Part shown: positions 1-10,593 of the stretch, in pieces
Layout of the letters: every line of letters begins with the position of its first letter
Position numbering within the stretch: position 1 is the stretch's first letter
From: Tetragonia tetragonoides
Taxonomy: Eukaryota > Streptophyta > Magnoliopsida > Caryophyllales > Aizoaceae
Direction of reading: 5' to 3'
Length of the DNA stretch: 64,000 nt
NCBI GenBank assembly: GCA_038025085.1
Contig: CM076144.1
Coordinates: 2,542,001 to 2,606,000 of the forward strand
Notes under the pieces: model-generated
The model's database searches: none
What the model was told of the DNA's origin: nothing
The model's input: the letters and a program-made list of their open reading frames with translations, nothing else
Translations under genes and position numbers: made by a program

Positions 1-872
1 GAATTAGTTGTAGGGAGCTGTAGCTGTAGCTACATATTAAAAATTATAGTGCAAACTGTTTGGTAACAGAGAGTAAAAATTACTAGTTACAAGCTTCAAG
101 CTGTAGCTTTTATTAAAAAGCTAGCTTTTCGTGTCAAATATAGCCAACCTTTAGCCCAACAAATACATTCGCGTGGGGGTCGGGGAACGGTTAAAGTAAT
201 TGAGGATAGAATCGAGAGAGATACCAACATACTCTATGGTGCTGCTCGTCTTCTTCATAGGCATTGTCCATGCCCGTTGAAAGTTCGTCACTAGAGTACT
301 TAGGTTTGTCTTTTACTCTTTCATTCTTCACAATATAGATACAATATACACGTACTCTATTAGTTCACTACAACTAACCAGAAATAAATTGGTGATGACA
401 TATGAGAAAAATCATCATAGTATAGTATAGATTATCTATTTTTATAAATTGAATATAGATTATCTAGTATTTGGCTCGCTGAAAACAGAAAAAATGATGT
501 CCAATGCATAAGGAAAGAAAAACCAGACTAAAACGAATACAGTGGGCGGGGTTCACAAACGGAGGCTTGGTATGCTGAAAACCCGATACGTACAACACGT
601 GTATTATTATACCATTTATTATTATCTTCTTCATTCTATTTCCATACCAGAATCAGCCAGGTCAACATTCCCCTGATTCCAGAATCCTCATCTTTTTTTT
701 GAACCCCAAAGATCCTCACTTACCAAAATGATTGAAATAACCTAAGGAGATCTTAGTTTAGTAAGTAGTAACATAAATATTGTCGTTCGTTCGATGTGGA
801 TCGAACGTAGAGCACAAAAGCTCGTATGAGACGGCCTTAATTAATGTAAGACTATTATTCATATAAGTATTA
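1..872. other. intergenic, no gene seen
   Basis: AT-rich sequence with no credible coding region. The first 180 bases contain short inverted words (ctgtagct / agctagctttt) and phrases such as 'ctgtttggtaac', of the sort seen at degraded hAT-type MITE ends, but I could not define both ends of an element. A palindromic CACGTG lies near 596. Confidence 0.5.
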
Positions 873-1235
873 ATGATAAAAGTAGTGAATTGCTAAATAC
901 CGCCCCTTTTTACTAGCTACCGCCCCCCTAATTTCCAATTTTACCCTCCCCCTTTTCCTCACTCACTCTTACTCACTCTCACTCATCCTCTCTTCCTCAC
1001 TCACTCTCACTCATCCTCACCACCACACCATCACACCGGCAACCACCACCACTCACGGCACAACCACCACCGGTAAATTTTTTTTTGCGCATTTTTTTTG
1101 CACAGTCGTCTGAAATTTTCGACTCACCCTTGGGTGAGTCGTCTGCTAGAGGCGACTCACCCTTGGGTGAGTCGGAAATTTCAGACGACTCACCCTTGGG
1201 TGAGTCGTCTGCTAAAAAATTATTATTATTATTTA

Positions 1236-1282
<47 letters not shown>

Positions 1283-1887
1283 TATTGTTATTATTATTAA
1301 TATTATTATTATTATTATTACTGATTATTGTTTAATTAATTAAAAATGTGAACTAGCTCGGCACCGATTTACCGGCTCCTCCCCTCTACCATTTCACATT
1401 TTTAATTAATTAAATAATAATCAATAATAATAATAATAATAATAATATTAATAATAATAACAATAAATAATAATAATAATAATAATAATAACAATTAATA
1501 ATAATAATAATATTTTTTTTTTTGCACAGTCGTCTGAAATTTTCGACTCACCCTTGGGTGAGTCGTCTGCTAGAGGCGACTCACCCTTGGGTGAGTCGGA
1601 AATTTCAGACGGCTCACCCTTGGGTGAGTCGTCTGTAGTCGAAAATTTCAGACGACTGTGCAAAAAAAATGCGCAAAAAAAAATTTACCGGTGGTGGTTG
1701 TGCCGTGAGTGGTGGTGGTTGCCGGTGTGATGGTGTGGTGGAGAGGATGAGTGAGAGTGAGTGAGGAAGAGAGGATGAGTGAGAGTGAGTGAGAGTGAGT
1801 GAGGAAAAGGGGTGAGGGTAAAATTGGAAATTAGGGGGGCGGTAGCTAGTAAAAAGGGGGCGGTATTTAGTAACACCCATTTATCAT
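873..1887. mobile_element. foldback (long inverted repeat) DNA element, about 1.0 kb
   Basis: Two long arms are near-perfect inverted repeats: roughly 895-1125 pairs with 1635-1874 (both carry the reverse-complementary 'ctaaataccgcccc' end), and 1205-1350 pairs with 1391-1520 (ATT/AAT runs, then ttaattaattaaaaatgtg). The spacer is about 40 bp around 1355-1390. The outermost atgataaa (873-880) matches tttatcat (1880-1887). Between the arm segments sit three copies per side of a 20-bp near-palindrome, gactcacccttgggtgagtc (1121, 1154, 1187 and 1545, 1578, 1611), in the same orientation on both sides. No transposase ORF is present, so it is non-autonomous. I could not find a clean target-site duplication, so the superfamily is unassigned. 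Confidence 0.8.
1214..1330. repeat. (ATT)n microsatellite in foldback arm
   Basis: Runs of tta/att trinucleotides with rare interruptions; the mirror AAT run is at about 1425-1515 in the other arm. The long poly-isoleucine ORFs here are an artefact of this repeat. Confidence 0.85.
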
Positions 1888-2469
1888 GCTGACATTTTTA
1901 CTTGTATATAGAAAAGATCTCACCTTAAGGCGACGTCATATACACGAGGCACCCTCATTTACTCATACGACTTTTCACTTCAAATGAAAATTAACCTTCA
2001 CTCAGAAAAAGTATACAACTAAAACGGACAAAAAAACGAATTTGGTCCAGACGCGGATTGAGTCATACATAACTTTTAAGTCTATGGACAAAGTCAGTAA
2101 GCGGCTTAGTCCAGTCTAGACTGAGTTGGTTCTTAGAAATTTAGACAATTATCTTGTTCATATCCGTTCATTCTCCAAACCAAACAGATAGGCGCCACGG
2201 ACCCGCAGACCCTTGATCAGCTCTATTAATAAAAACAACGTACCCCTCCGGGGCTCCGGCCAAAAAATCACCCCAAGAGTCCAAGTTCCTTGTACATTTG
2301 GGATTTTGTAAATCAAAAAAATGAGAAACTCCAGTTTAAAAATCAAATCAAACCAAACGAAAGGACAAAGCAATGAAAGCACGGTAAGCACGTATGATGA
2401 ATAATAACTCACTCTTGGTGTAAGAGTTTTTTTGAGTTTCTCCGTCAAACCCAACCAAACATGAAAAAT

Positions 2470-2511
2470 CAGAAATCAGAAATCAGAAATCAGAAATCAG
2501 AAATCAGAAAG
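2470..2511. repeat. 7-bp tandem repeat (CAGAAAT)x6
   Basis: Six consecutive CAGAAAT-type heptamers, the last ending in CAGAAAG. About 630 bp upstream of the PP2C start codon. Confidence 0.85.
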
Positions 2512-2640
2512 AAAAGCAAAAGATACACACGCGACTAACCCTGTTGCCCATCGCCACGTTTCAACCCCCACAAATCTAACTTAGCCCCACCTTTATAAAC
2601 CCCTTTTTCTCTTTCTACCATCAACCCTCCGATCATCCGT

Positions 2641-2650
2641 CCACGTGTCC
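2641..2650. promoter_or_regulatory. ABRE/G-box candidate upstream of PP2C
   Basis: CCACGTGTCC contains the ACGTGTC core of an ABA-responsive element and a CACGTG G-box. It lies about 500 bp upstream of the start codon of a clade A PP2C. Many genes of this clade are ABA-induced through such elements as negative feedback. Function here is inferred from motif and position only. Confidence 0.55.
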
Positions 2651-3050
2651 TCATCAAATCTTAACCGTCCACCTTTTCTCTCTCTCATTTCCAGCTGTTG
2701 GGGTACGTTTCCCCAGCAATGACCGCCGCTTCAGAAAGCACGTTTCCACAATTTTCATATTTAATTATTATTATTTTATTTATTTTCCGTAGAATGATAC
2801 ATTCACCCACTGGTTGACAACTCACCCTCTTATATATCTATCTCTTGCTCTTATTTTCAGATTCTCTCTCCTCTATTCTCGAAAAATGGCATTCAAATAA
2901 GAGAGAAATTGATACAAAGTGAATATAGATTGCCTACCCATTAAATCAACCAAACATTTTCCTTATTTTTTACCCTTTCCTTTTCATCATCCTAAATTTT
3001 TAATTAAATAATATCATCCAACGGCTGACGGTCCATTTCACTACTCTCAT

Positions 3051-3060
3051 TTATATATAC
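3051..3060 (+). promoter_or_regulatory. TATA box candidate of clade A PP2C
   Basis: TTATATATAC lies 80 bases upstream of the ATG at 3140, followed by a pyrimidine-rich leader. This spacing predicts transcription starting near 3085. Confidence 0.5.
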
Positions 3061-3139
3061 CCCATCAACAAACTCTCCTTTTTTCCATTTTCCCATTCCA
3101 CTATAATTTTTTTTCTCATTTTCTCTCTCCAATCGTTGA

Positions 3140-5926
3140 ATGATGACACTGAGGGAGGTATCTCCACCGGAAAATATCTCAACCCAAGAAAGCGAGGCCC
3201 AAGCCCAAGCCGAGGCCAATAACAAAGCAAAGGCAGCGCGGCGAAGGAGGTTGGAAATCCAGAAGCTAAGATACGCGGCTCAGAACGGGGTCGTTTCAGA
3301 TGATGATAATAATATTGGTACCAATTATGACGTGGCGTGTCCTCGTGGTGGCGCGTGCGTGTCACACGGGACCGTGTCCGTGATGGGTAGAAGGAGAGAG
3401 ATGGAGGACGCCGTGTCCATAGAACTAGGACTGTTTGGGGACGATCGGGACAAGAAATACGATTTCTTCGGAGTATACGATGGACACGGTGGAAGCCACG
3501 TGGCGACAGCGTGTAGGGATCGGATGTGTGCGATTGTAGCGGAAGAGTGTAGGATTGGGGACACGTGGCGTGATTGGGAGAAGGTGATGATGAAGTGTTT
3601 TGAGAGGATGGATAGAGAGGTTGGTGGAGAGAGAGAGGAAGAGATGGAGGAGATGACGGTGGGGTCCACGGCGGTTATGGCTATGGTGAGTAAAGAAGAG
3701 ATTGTAGTGGCGAATTGTGGGGATTCTAGGGCGGTTATGTGTCGTAACGGTGTTGCGGTTCCCTTGTCATATGATCATAAGGTAAAAATATTGAGTAATA
3801 TTATTATTTGTTTTTTTTTTTTTTTTTTTTTTGTTAATCAGTAAAAACAATTATTATGTTGGGAAATCTGTTTGGGAATGAATTTTGCGGTTTCTGAAAT
3901 GAATGACTTCACGATATCTAAACAATTCGGTTTGAAGAACTGACCTACGTCTGTTTCTGAAATCCGTCTACATCGGCTTACATTGGCAGATGTAGTATGG
4001 GGCATCGGGTCCCGGGCAACTAGTTTTTTCGGAAAATTTTGCTAAAATACTCTACTTTTTGGGATTTTTTTGAAAATTATTAGTAAAATACTCTAACAAT
4101 TTAATTTTGGCACCCATAATATTTATTAATTAATTTTGGCACCCATATTATTAGTTTGCTAGATCCGCCATTGTCGGGTTATGTGCGTTCTTGAACGGGG
4201 TTAAAGGAGAGAGAGCGCGCTAGTAACGAGGTTTTGGATATTCTATTGATTTATGTTTGGTGGATTATTTAAATATTTGTTGAGCCTAGGACGCAGATGA
4301 TAATTAGTACGGGATTTTGAGATTTTAATAAAAAAAATTTATGTTTACAATTTAATAAGTTAGCCTCTAGTGAAATTTTTGGGAATCTATTATCTATTGT
4401 TTATGTATTTCCACCAAAATGTTGGCATTAGGTCACTTGCTAAACATTGTTTTACTTTAAGTTAATTAGATAACAATGGTCAATTATTGCTGCCTAATAT
4501 ATCAGTTTCTTGGGCGAGATTTGGGTGTTGTCTGGTAACGTATCTAACTTTGGAGCATTTTGCAAACGCTGGAAAGCGTGGACAATTTGAATTCATTGAA
4601 GCTTTGTCATAGAAGTTGTGATTGGCTAGCCCTTAATTAGATCTAGCAAACATACATTGTGGATAATTGATGACTTATGAGTGAAATCAGTTAGAGAATT
4701 CTGCATTTCCATATCAAACTGAATGTTTTGATGACGATTGAGTGTAATGTAACTTGGAGTGGCAATGGCAAGTTCGCAACAATTGCTGTTAGACGGACAC
4801 GAACACGAACACGACACATGCTCGAGGAAACATCAATATCGAGTTTGAAAAGTGTAATATGTACCAGACACGTGTTTGTATATATGTCATGTCACACCTA
4901 TTCTGGGTGATATTGAGATTACCAACTGTTAAAAGTGACTAAAAAGTTATTAGGAAGAAAATTGAAAATAAGATGGAAGATATTTTTAGGGATATGCAAT
5001 TATAGGGGGTAAGGCGGGAACCTTTTGTGCAATGGCCAACTGGCAATTATATGATATCGTTGATTTGGTCCCCCTAAGTCCTACTTTCATAGGGGAAACT
5101 AAGTACACAAATCAAGAAAGATCTTATTCGATTGAGTTTTTTGTCCCAATAATGGTTTGATGCTGAGATATAGTGACAGGACATTACCATACTTGTAGCC
5201 AACCACGTATATCAGTAAATCAGTTTGCATGAATCTTGTATGGGATGATCTCGAGGCCAGGTCCTCTGGCTTTATATATGTGTCATTTTCTTTGGATATT
5301 GTTTTCAAATTTTAATTAGTCATTAGAACAATTTGACCATAATACGTAGTACTAAATTGCTAAAACTTTTGCTTTCAGCCTGACAGACCAGATGAGTTGG
5401 CTAGAATTGAAGCTGCTGGTGGTAGGGTGATCAACTGGAATGGCTTTCGCGTCCTTGGAGTTCTTGCAACGTCAAGATCAGTAGGTATGATCGAGACAAT
5501 GCGATATGTCTGTGGCATAATGACTTGTATTATATGTGCTCGGTTGATTAAGACTTGATAAGTTAAAATTCGTTCTAACGACATTGTGGGTTATGTTCTG
5601 CAGGCGATCATTATTTGAGGCCGTATGTATCATGTACACCAGAAGTTACCATTAGCAAAAGAACCAAGGAAGACGAGTTTTTAATTCTGGCAAGTGATGG
5701 TTTATGGGACGTTATCTCCAACGAAGTCGCGTGCCAAGTCGTGAGACGGTGTCTTACGGGTAAAATTCAGCGGAAAAACCCTAGTATTACAAATGGATTA
5801 AGGAAAAGTAGTAGAGCAGAAGTTGCAGCTGCTCTACTAACAGAATTAGCTATGGCTAAGGGAAGCAAGGACAACATTAGTGTAATTGTAGTTGAACTAA
5901 GAAAGTTCAGTAGATTCATCTGTTGA
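3140..5926 (+). CDS. clade A protein phosphatase 2C (ABA co-receptor type)
   Basis: Three coding exons, 3140-3781, 5379-5484 and 5604-5926, joined by GT-AG introns, give 356 residues. The N-terminus has an Arg-rich segment ([11 protein letters not shown], 34-44). PP2C motifs in order: GRRREMED (83-90), [10 protein letters not shown] (109-118, metal-binding D114), NCGDSRAV (192-199), the DHKPDRPDE junction, and ASDGLWD (279-285, metal-binding D281). The tail carries [13 protein letters not shown]. The flap segment [14 protein letters not shown] keeps the Trp (about 234) that in ABI1/HAB1 inserts into the PYR/PYL-ABA gate, so this is probably a receptor-regulated phosphatase acting on SnRK2 kinases. 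The short N-terminus and the [16 protein letters not shown] wording suggest a PP2CA/HAI-like branch, but I do not assign an orthologue. It starts at the first of two adjacent Met codons. It has an ABRE-like site upstream. Confidence 0.93.
3782..5378 (+). other. intron 1 of clade A PP2C
   Basis: A 1.6-kb intron beginning with GTAAAA and ending in TTTCAG. It starts with a long T run near 3810-3832 and holds a short repeat of the type cgaacacgaacacgac near 4798-4818. No other gene is evident. Confidence 0.8.
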
Positions 5927-6776
5927 TAGAAGGAATTAAGGCTTCTCCCAAAAAGAATGTTTTTGTTGGGAGCCCGGAAAGATTTATCTGGATTTTGATA
6001 TTATTTTTTTCTTTCTGAGGCCCCATTGTAACAGGTTTCATTGTACAGCGGAAATTATCAAGAAATCTGACATCTGTTCTATACAAAAAGTTGGACTTCA
6101 TTTATGTGGATTGTTTTATATATTCATCCTCCTTATCAATGGAAACCTTCCTAATCCACTGTTATCTGTGCATTAAAGTAAAAAAGTAGCTAAGCAAATT
6201 AACCTAATGCACATGTTGTCAATGGTACGTTGCATTGTGTTGACAAGTACTCTATAATTTCTTTGTTACAGTTGTGTTGTGCTCCTTTATTACTTGCTAG
6301 TTGTTAAGATTTCGTTCAGTCATTTATTTATCGTTTATTTATTTTCTGACGAGAGAATGGAAAACACTAGAAAAGTAAGGCAAACACTAAAAAGACAACT
6401 AACAGTTTTTTAGAGTTTATCTGATCAGTTGATTCGTTTAGTTCAGTGGTGATTTTGTGTGAGTTCAATAGTTTGCAGCTCAATTTAGTGGTGTTCATTT
6501 TAAAAATATACATTTAGCCTCACATTTCAATTAATGTTCAGTTTAATTAAATGGTATTTAATTCATTGTAAATGATGATCATTTCAGTTCAGTTGAATTC
6601 ATTTCATTTTGGTGTTAATATACCAATTTTATGAGTTGGGATCCGCTATGCTAAGTGAGTGGGATTCCATAATGTCATCTTTCTCACACACAAGACAAAT
6701 AGACCTTTGCATTAGATGAAGAGGATCCCGACAATACAACCCTACAGTATGTAGAAAACTACTAAGAAAAATGATA
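5927..6776. other. PP2C 3' flank, no gene seen
   Basis: Probable 3' untranslated region followed by AT-rich intergenic sequence. Words such as 'cagttcagttgaattc' near 6585-6600 resemble the tandem motif inside the element at 8884 but lack recognisable termini. Confidence 0.4.
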
Positions 6777-7507
6777 CTCCCTCCGTCCCCTCTTTACTTG
6801 GGCACTTTCCTTTTTGGTCAGTCCCTCTTTTACTTGGGCATTACCTAAAATGGAAAGATTTTATGGGCAAAAATACTCAATTACCCTTCATTCTCCTTTT
6901 TATTTTGTCAATTGGGCACTACCCCTTCCCCCTCAATTTCTCTCTCCTAAGTGGTGTCCGGTGGCCGGCAAGTTATGACGGTGGCCGGAAAACGACCCCG
7001 GTGGCCGGAAAATGACCCCGGTGGCCGGAAAATGGGGCAAGATCGAAGGTGGTGGTTGGGTTTGGTCAGTCTCGGATTCTCTCTCTCTCCTCTCAGGTTG
7101 TCTCTTTTTCTCTCTCTTCTCGGGTTCCCTCTCTCTCCTCTCTCACTTGGTAGATTTATTGGCTTGAGCCTTGACAAATGGGGCAAGATCGGAGGTGGTG
7201 GTTGGGTTTGTGGGTAGATCCGTGGTTTTCGTGTTGGGGTGGGCTTTGTGGTGGTGGTGTTGCTTGTTTTGGTGGTCAGGTTGTTTTTCGGTGGTGGGGT
7301 GGGTTTCGGTGGTGAGGTTGTGGGGTGGGCTTCATGGTGGCAGTGAGGTGGGTTTCGGTGGTGGGGTTGTTGGGGGTGGGTTTCGGTGGTGGTGGGGTTG
7401 TGGGTTTCGGTGGGTTTCGGTGGTGGGGGTGGGTTTCGGTGGTGGTGGGGTTGTTGGAGGTGGGTTTCGGTGGTGGGGTTGTGGCTGGTGGTGAGAAAAG
7501 AAAGGTC

Positions 7508-7575
<68 letters not shown>

Positions 7576-7770
7576 GGGGTGGTGTTGGTGTTGGTGGCTG
7601 GTAGGGTGGTGTTGGTGGTGTTGGTGGTGTTGGTGGCTGGTGGGTTAAAGGGAGGAGAGAGAATGAGAAGGAAAGGGGTAAGGGCATATTTGGAAAATAG
7701 ATGACAAAGTTAACTTTTCTTAATCCCCGTGCCATTTCAATGTGCCCAAGTAATAGAGGGACGGAGGGAG
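6777..7770. mobile_element. Stowaway-like (Tc1/mariner) element, about 1.0 kb
   Basis: The ends are inverted repeats of about 33 bp starting CTCCCTCCGTCCC, followed by 'tacttgggcac' on both sides, and are flanked by TA (6775-6776 and 7771-7772), the target duplication of this superfamily. CTCCCTCCGT is the hallmark terminus of plant Stowaway MITEs. The interior is unusually long for a MITE and low in complexity: GGTGG-rich tracts, 'ggtggccggaaaa' repeats near 6959-7030, and a (GA)n run. No transposase is visible; the long ORFs here are low-complexity artefacts. Confidence 0.85.
7510..7572. repeat. (GA)n microsatellite
   Basis: About 30 AG dinucleotide units inside the Stowaway-like element. 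Confidence 0.95.
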
Positions 7771-8147
7771 TATCATTTGCAACATCCTACACATCCAACT
7801 GGTGACTTGGATTTCCCTTCTTTGTTGTCTAACCTTTGCTCTTCTTTGTTGTCTCAACTAGTGATTACTTTGGTCTTAGGCATTGAGGAGATATTCGAAG
7901 GTGATTAAGGGTGTTATTCAATGGAAAATAAGTGTGAAAGTACATATGTATATCGAGAAAAGCTCATATGTATATTTGATTAATAATTTTTGTAACATCT
8001 GTACGTCAAAACACTAATTATATACTATATCATGATCGTTGATGCCCATAGATTCTCGATTAACTCACTTCGACGTTCATTAATATGTGTCGCATACTTG
8101 TTTATAGAGGTGACCTCATGTTGAAACGGCTCAAACAATACAAAATA

Positions 8148-8273
8148 TTGTGTGGACTAAGTCAACGGTGGACCAAAAGACCAAATCTTTTTAAAAATAC
8201 CTTTTATATCCCTAAAGTATTTGCACTATATCCTTAATTATTCCTTGGTCTACCGTGGACTAAGTCCACACAA
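8148..8273. mobile_element. small MITE (126 bp) with 29-bp terminal inverted repeats
   Basis: Left 8148-8176 (ttgtgtggactaagtc...) and right 8245-8273 (reverse complement ttgtgtggacttagtc...) differ at few positions; the middle is AT-rich. No target duplication was identified. The surrounding sequence is itself repeated: 'catacttgtttata..ggtgacct.atgttgaggcgg' occurs at about 8093 and again at 8296, so the element lies inside a short direct duplication. Confidence 0.65.
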
Positions 8274-8883
8274 GACAGCAATAATGATGTCATGCATACT
8301 TGTTTATATAGGTGGTGACCTTATGTTGAGGCGGACTCATAAGATACCCCATTGACTAACTAAATCTTGTGGGCACTCTGGGCCGTTGGGCTTGGGTTGT
8401 TTACTTGCGTCCAATGAATATTAATGAGAGAGATCTGCAAAATCTGCAATGTTTAGAATAAATAATGTTGCAACGTGTAAGTACATGTAGCTTTGTGGTC
8501 CTTTCCATGGTTCAAATTCATGTTTGGGCCTCTCGTTGTTTTGGAATCTCGAAGGATCTGGACAAACATCCAGCATGAGTATGGGCTGCTTAAATCCAAA
8601 AATAACATCTTTTTCATTGGTAAGGTTATGACTTATGAGTTTGATCACCAATACAGTTGCCGTCATCAATCAAGAAAGTCGTCAAGTTCTTCACGGTGTC
8701 GGACTGTCGGTGCATCATTAACCCATCACGTGCACTACTTATTTTCTCCCAAACAAATTCTATTTGCTTTTTAAAACTTTGACCTTTGTAAAAATTATAA
8801 AGATTTATTCTATAATTTAATACTAATATTTTTGTTAAGTAGACTTTTAATAGTAGTTTTAATAAATCATATTTTTATAAGTT

Positions 8884-9114
8884 AGGGCAGGTTCTCTCCA
8901 CCTTTTTTTTACTGAACTTATCTGCATAATACTAAAGTGAATTGAAATTTACTGAATTGAACTGATTTTTTCTGAACTGAACTTATTTTTACTGAATCTA
9001 CCATTACCAAAATTAAATTTGTGCTTTGGTTTATCGAACTGTACTGAATTTTCTGAACTTAACTTAACTGAATTTGATTGAATACTTCAGGAAAGAGTAG
9101 AAGAGAACATGCCC
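8884..9114. mobile_element. hAT-like MITE with internal ACTGAACTGA repeats
   Basis: Termini are agggcaggttctctccac (left) and agggcatgttctcttctac (reverse complement of right), about 19 bp with few mismatches. The interior is built from variants of 'ctgaactgaactta'. The terminus resembles those of the elements at 12949 and 48969. The flanking octamers are only partly similar, so superfamily assignment rests on the terminus alone. Confidence 0.65.
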
Positions 9115-9767
9115 TTATTCATTCATGTATTTACAATTATTTAGGTCAAAGTAATATATTGCAGAATCTAAAAAAGTTAATAATAAAATTTATTTGAGAC
9201 GAATGGAGTAGGTAATAACAACAACACGCATCTCTATTTTCATTAGCGGTAATCACCGGTTGAAGGCACGGCTAACTGTCTTTTAAGTTTTATGTATTCA
9301 TTCATACACATTTTAGTTTAAAAAAGAAGGGCCATGGGATATGTTAGCTAGAAGATGTGGCAGGAAAGATGATTTATCATAACAATCCAAGAACAAAAGT
9401 ATGAAACAATGGGCATTACTCCAATTTCCAAACAAAGTTTTAACATCAATAACGAGTGTGTTGTTTTACGCTTACATAGTAATTGGTTCGATTCGGTTTA
9501 TAATTTAGTTTAGTCTAATATTAATAAAGCGATCGAGCAAGTCTTTCGAAAGTTTGACCATTTTACCGAATTCGATCGATTGCTGTTGGTCTGTTGGAGT
9601 ATAAATCGATCTATTCATCATGACAAGGTTGAAATGCAAGTGTGCAATATAACTTGACCATCATATCATATCTAAATTAAACCAATAAGAGCTGCAAACT
9701 TTTAGGCCAGTGGTTGTTATCATCATTCTTTATTTATTGACGTTAACTATGTACTAAAATGACACCT
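9115..9767. other. intergenic, nothing recognised
   Basis: AT-rich sequence without a credible ORF, RNA gene or repeat pair. Confidence 0.4.
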
Positions 9768-9776
9768 GTGTTAGTT

Positions 9777-9959
9777 GGAGAATGCTTAGTTTATTCATTG
9801 GGTAGTCTACCCATGTGATGTGGACAAGATAAATAAGCTTGTACATAGGAACTCAAATAAACTATTTTCAATTTAAAAAATAAAATATTAAAATTTAAGC
9901 AATTACCAATTCACACATCACCCGGATAGACTACCCTGTGAATAAACTAATATTTCTCC
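9777..9959. mobile_element. Mutator-like MITE (183 bp) with 9-bp target duplication
   Basis: The terminal inverted repeats are about 45 bp, starting ggagaatgcttagtttattc on the left and ggagaaatattagtttattc on the reverse complement of the right end. The element is bracketed by the exact direct repeat gtgttagtt (9768-9776 and 9960-9968). A 9-bp duplication is typical of Mutator-like elements. The AT-rich interior has no coding capacity. Confidence 0.82.
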
Positions 9960-10075
9960 GTGTTAGTTGGGTTTTGATTAGTCGTGTTCTGCTTCGGATA
10001 TTAATTAATAATTATGTATTGTAAATAATTATTGATCGTACAACAAGAAGCATACCCAAAAGCAAAAGCATGGAC

Positions 10076-10593
10076 TAACCTTTAACAGAGCATATTTTCA
10101 GGCCGGGAGGGTCGATTTAGGCCATTTCCGACCTGCTATTGATAATTTTTACCATGTTTAATCTTGATATTTAGCTTTTTTTCTTTTTGAATGGAATAAA
10201 TTCTCTCCTTTTGTGGAGTTTATAGGGATTTTCTTATCTTCCTTTCTATAGGATTATATTTTCGCCTATTGTGCGATTGTTTTTAGTAGAAGCAGTATGA
10301 ATTTGTGGACCGGATATACACACGATCGATGGTATCATACAGAGGTTTGTGGGCAAGCGATTGCGTTACTTGTGGTGAAGATCTCCACTTCCGTGAAAGA
10401 TGAAGATACATCAAAGGAAGCACATGGTTACTATACATGTTGGGAGTGGCATCTGAGTATTCTAGTATATTGGCTTGTTAGCGGATTTTTTGTTGTTTCT
10501 ATTAATTTAGTATATTCTAGAATTATTTTTATTGTAGATGCCGTATGACTTTTCTATGAATGAAAGTCTCATATTCCCCTCTCAAAAAAAAAA
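10076..10593 (+). mobile_element. 5'-truncated retroposon (LINE 3' end) with poly(A) and 15-bp TSD
   Basis: The exact direct repeat agcaaaagcatggac flanks the segment at 10061-10075 and 10594-10608, and the segment ends in a run of A immediately before the second copy. This is the signature of target-primed reverse transcription. The sequence just before the tail (ctatgaatgaaagtctcatattcccc) looks like a LINE 3' untranslated end. The short ORF inside shows no recognisable domain. Confidence 0.8.

Larger units (their letters stand above)
1888..3046. other. intergenic and PP2C upstream region
   Basis: No coding region recognised. A 7-bp tandem repeat lies at 2470-2511. The last 500 bases are pyrimidine-rich and contain the ABRE-like site and TATA box listed separately. 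Confidence 0.5.

Noticed and set aside
1121..1630. CRISPR-like array of 20-bp repeats
   Set aside because: Linkers are short and themselves repeated, copies are few, there are no cas genes, and the genome is a plant's; it belongs to a transposable element.
1085..1663. Long ORFs with poly-Ile tails and DSPLGES repeats in the foldback element
   Set aside because: They are translations of the ATT microsatellite and the 20-bp palindromes, present on both strands because of the inverted structure; no start context or homology.
6947..7735. 262-codon Pro/Thr/Ser-rich minus-strand ORF
   Set aside because: It is created by GGT/GGTGG and GA repeats inside the Stowaway-like element; composition is pure low complexity and the ends coincide with the element.
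10297..10548. 83-codon ORF starting MNLWTGYTHDRW
   Set aside because: Lies wholly within the retroposon 3' fragment; no recognised domain and no splice or promoter context.
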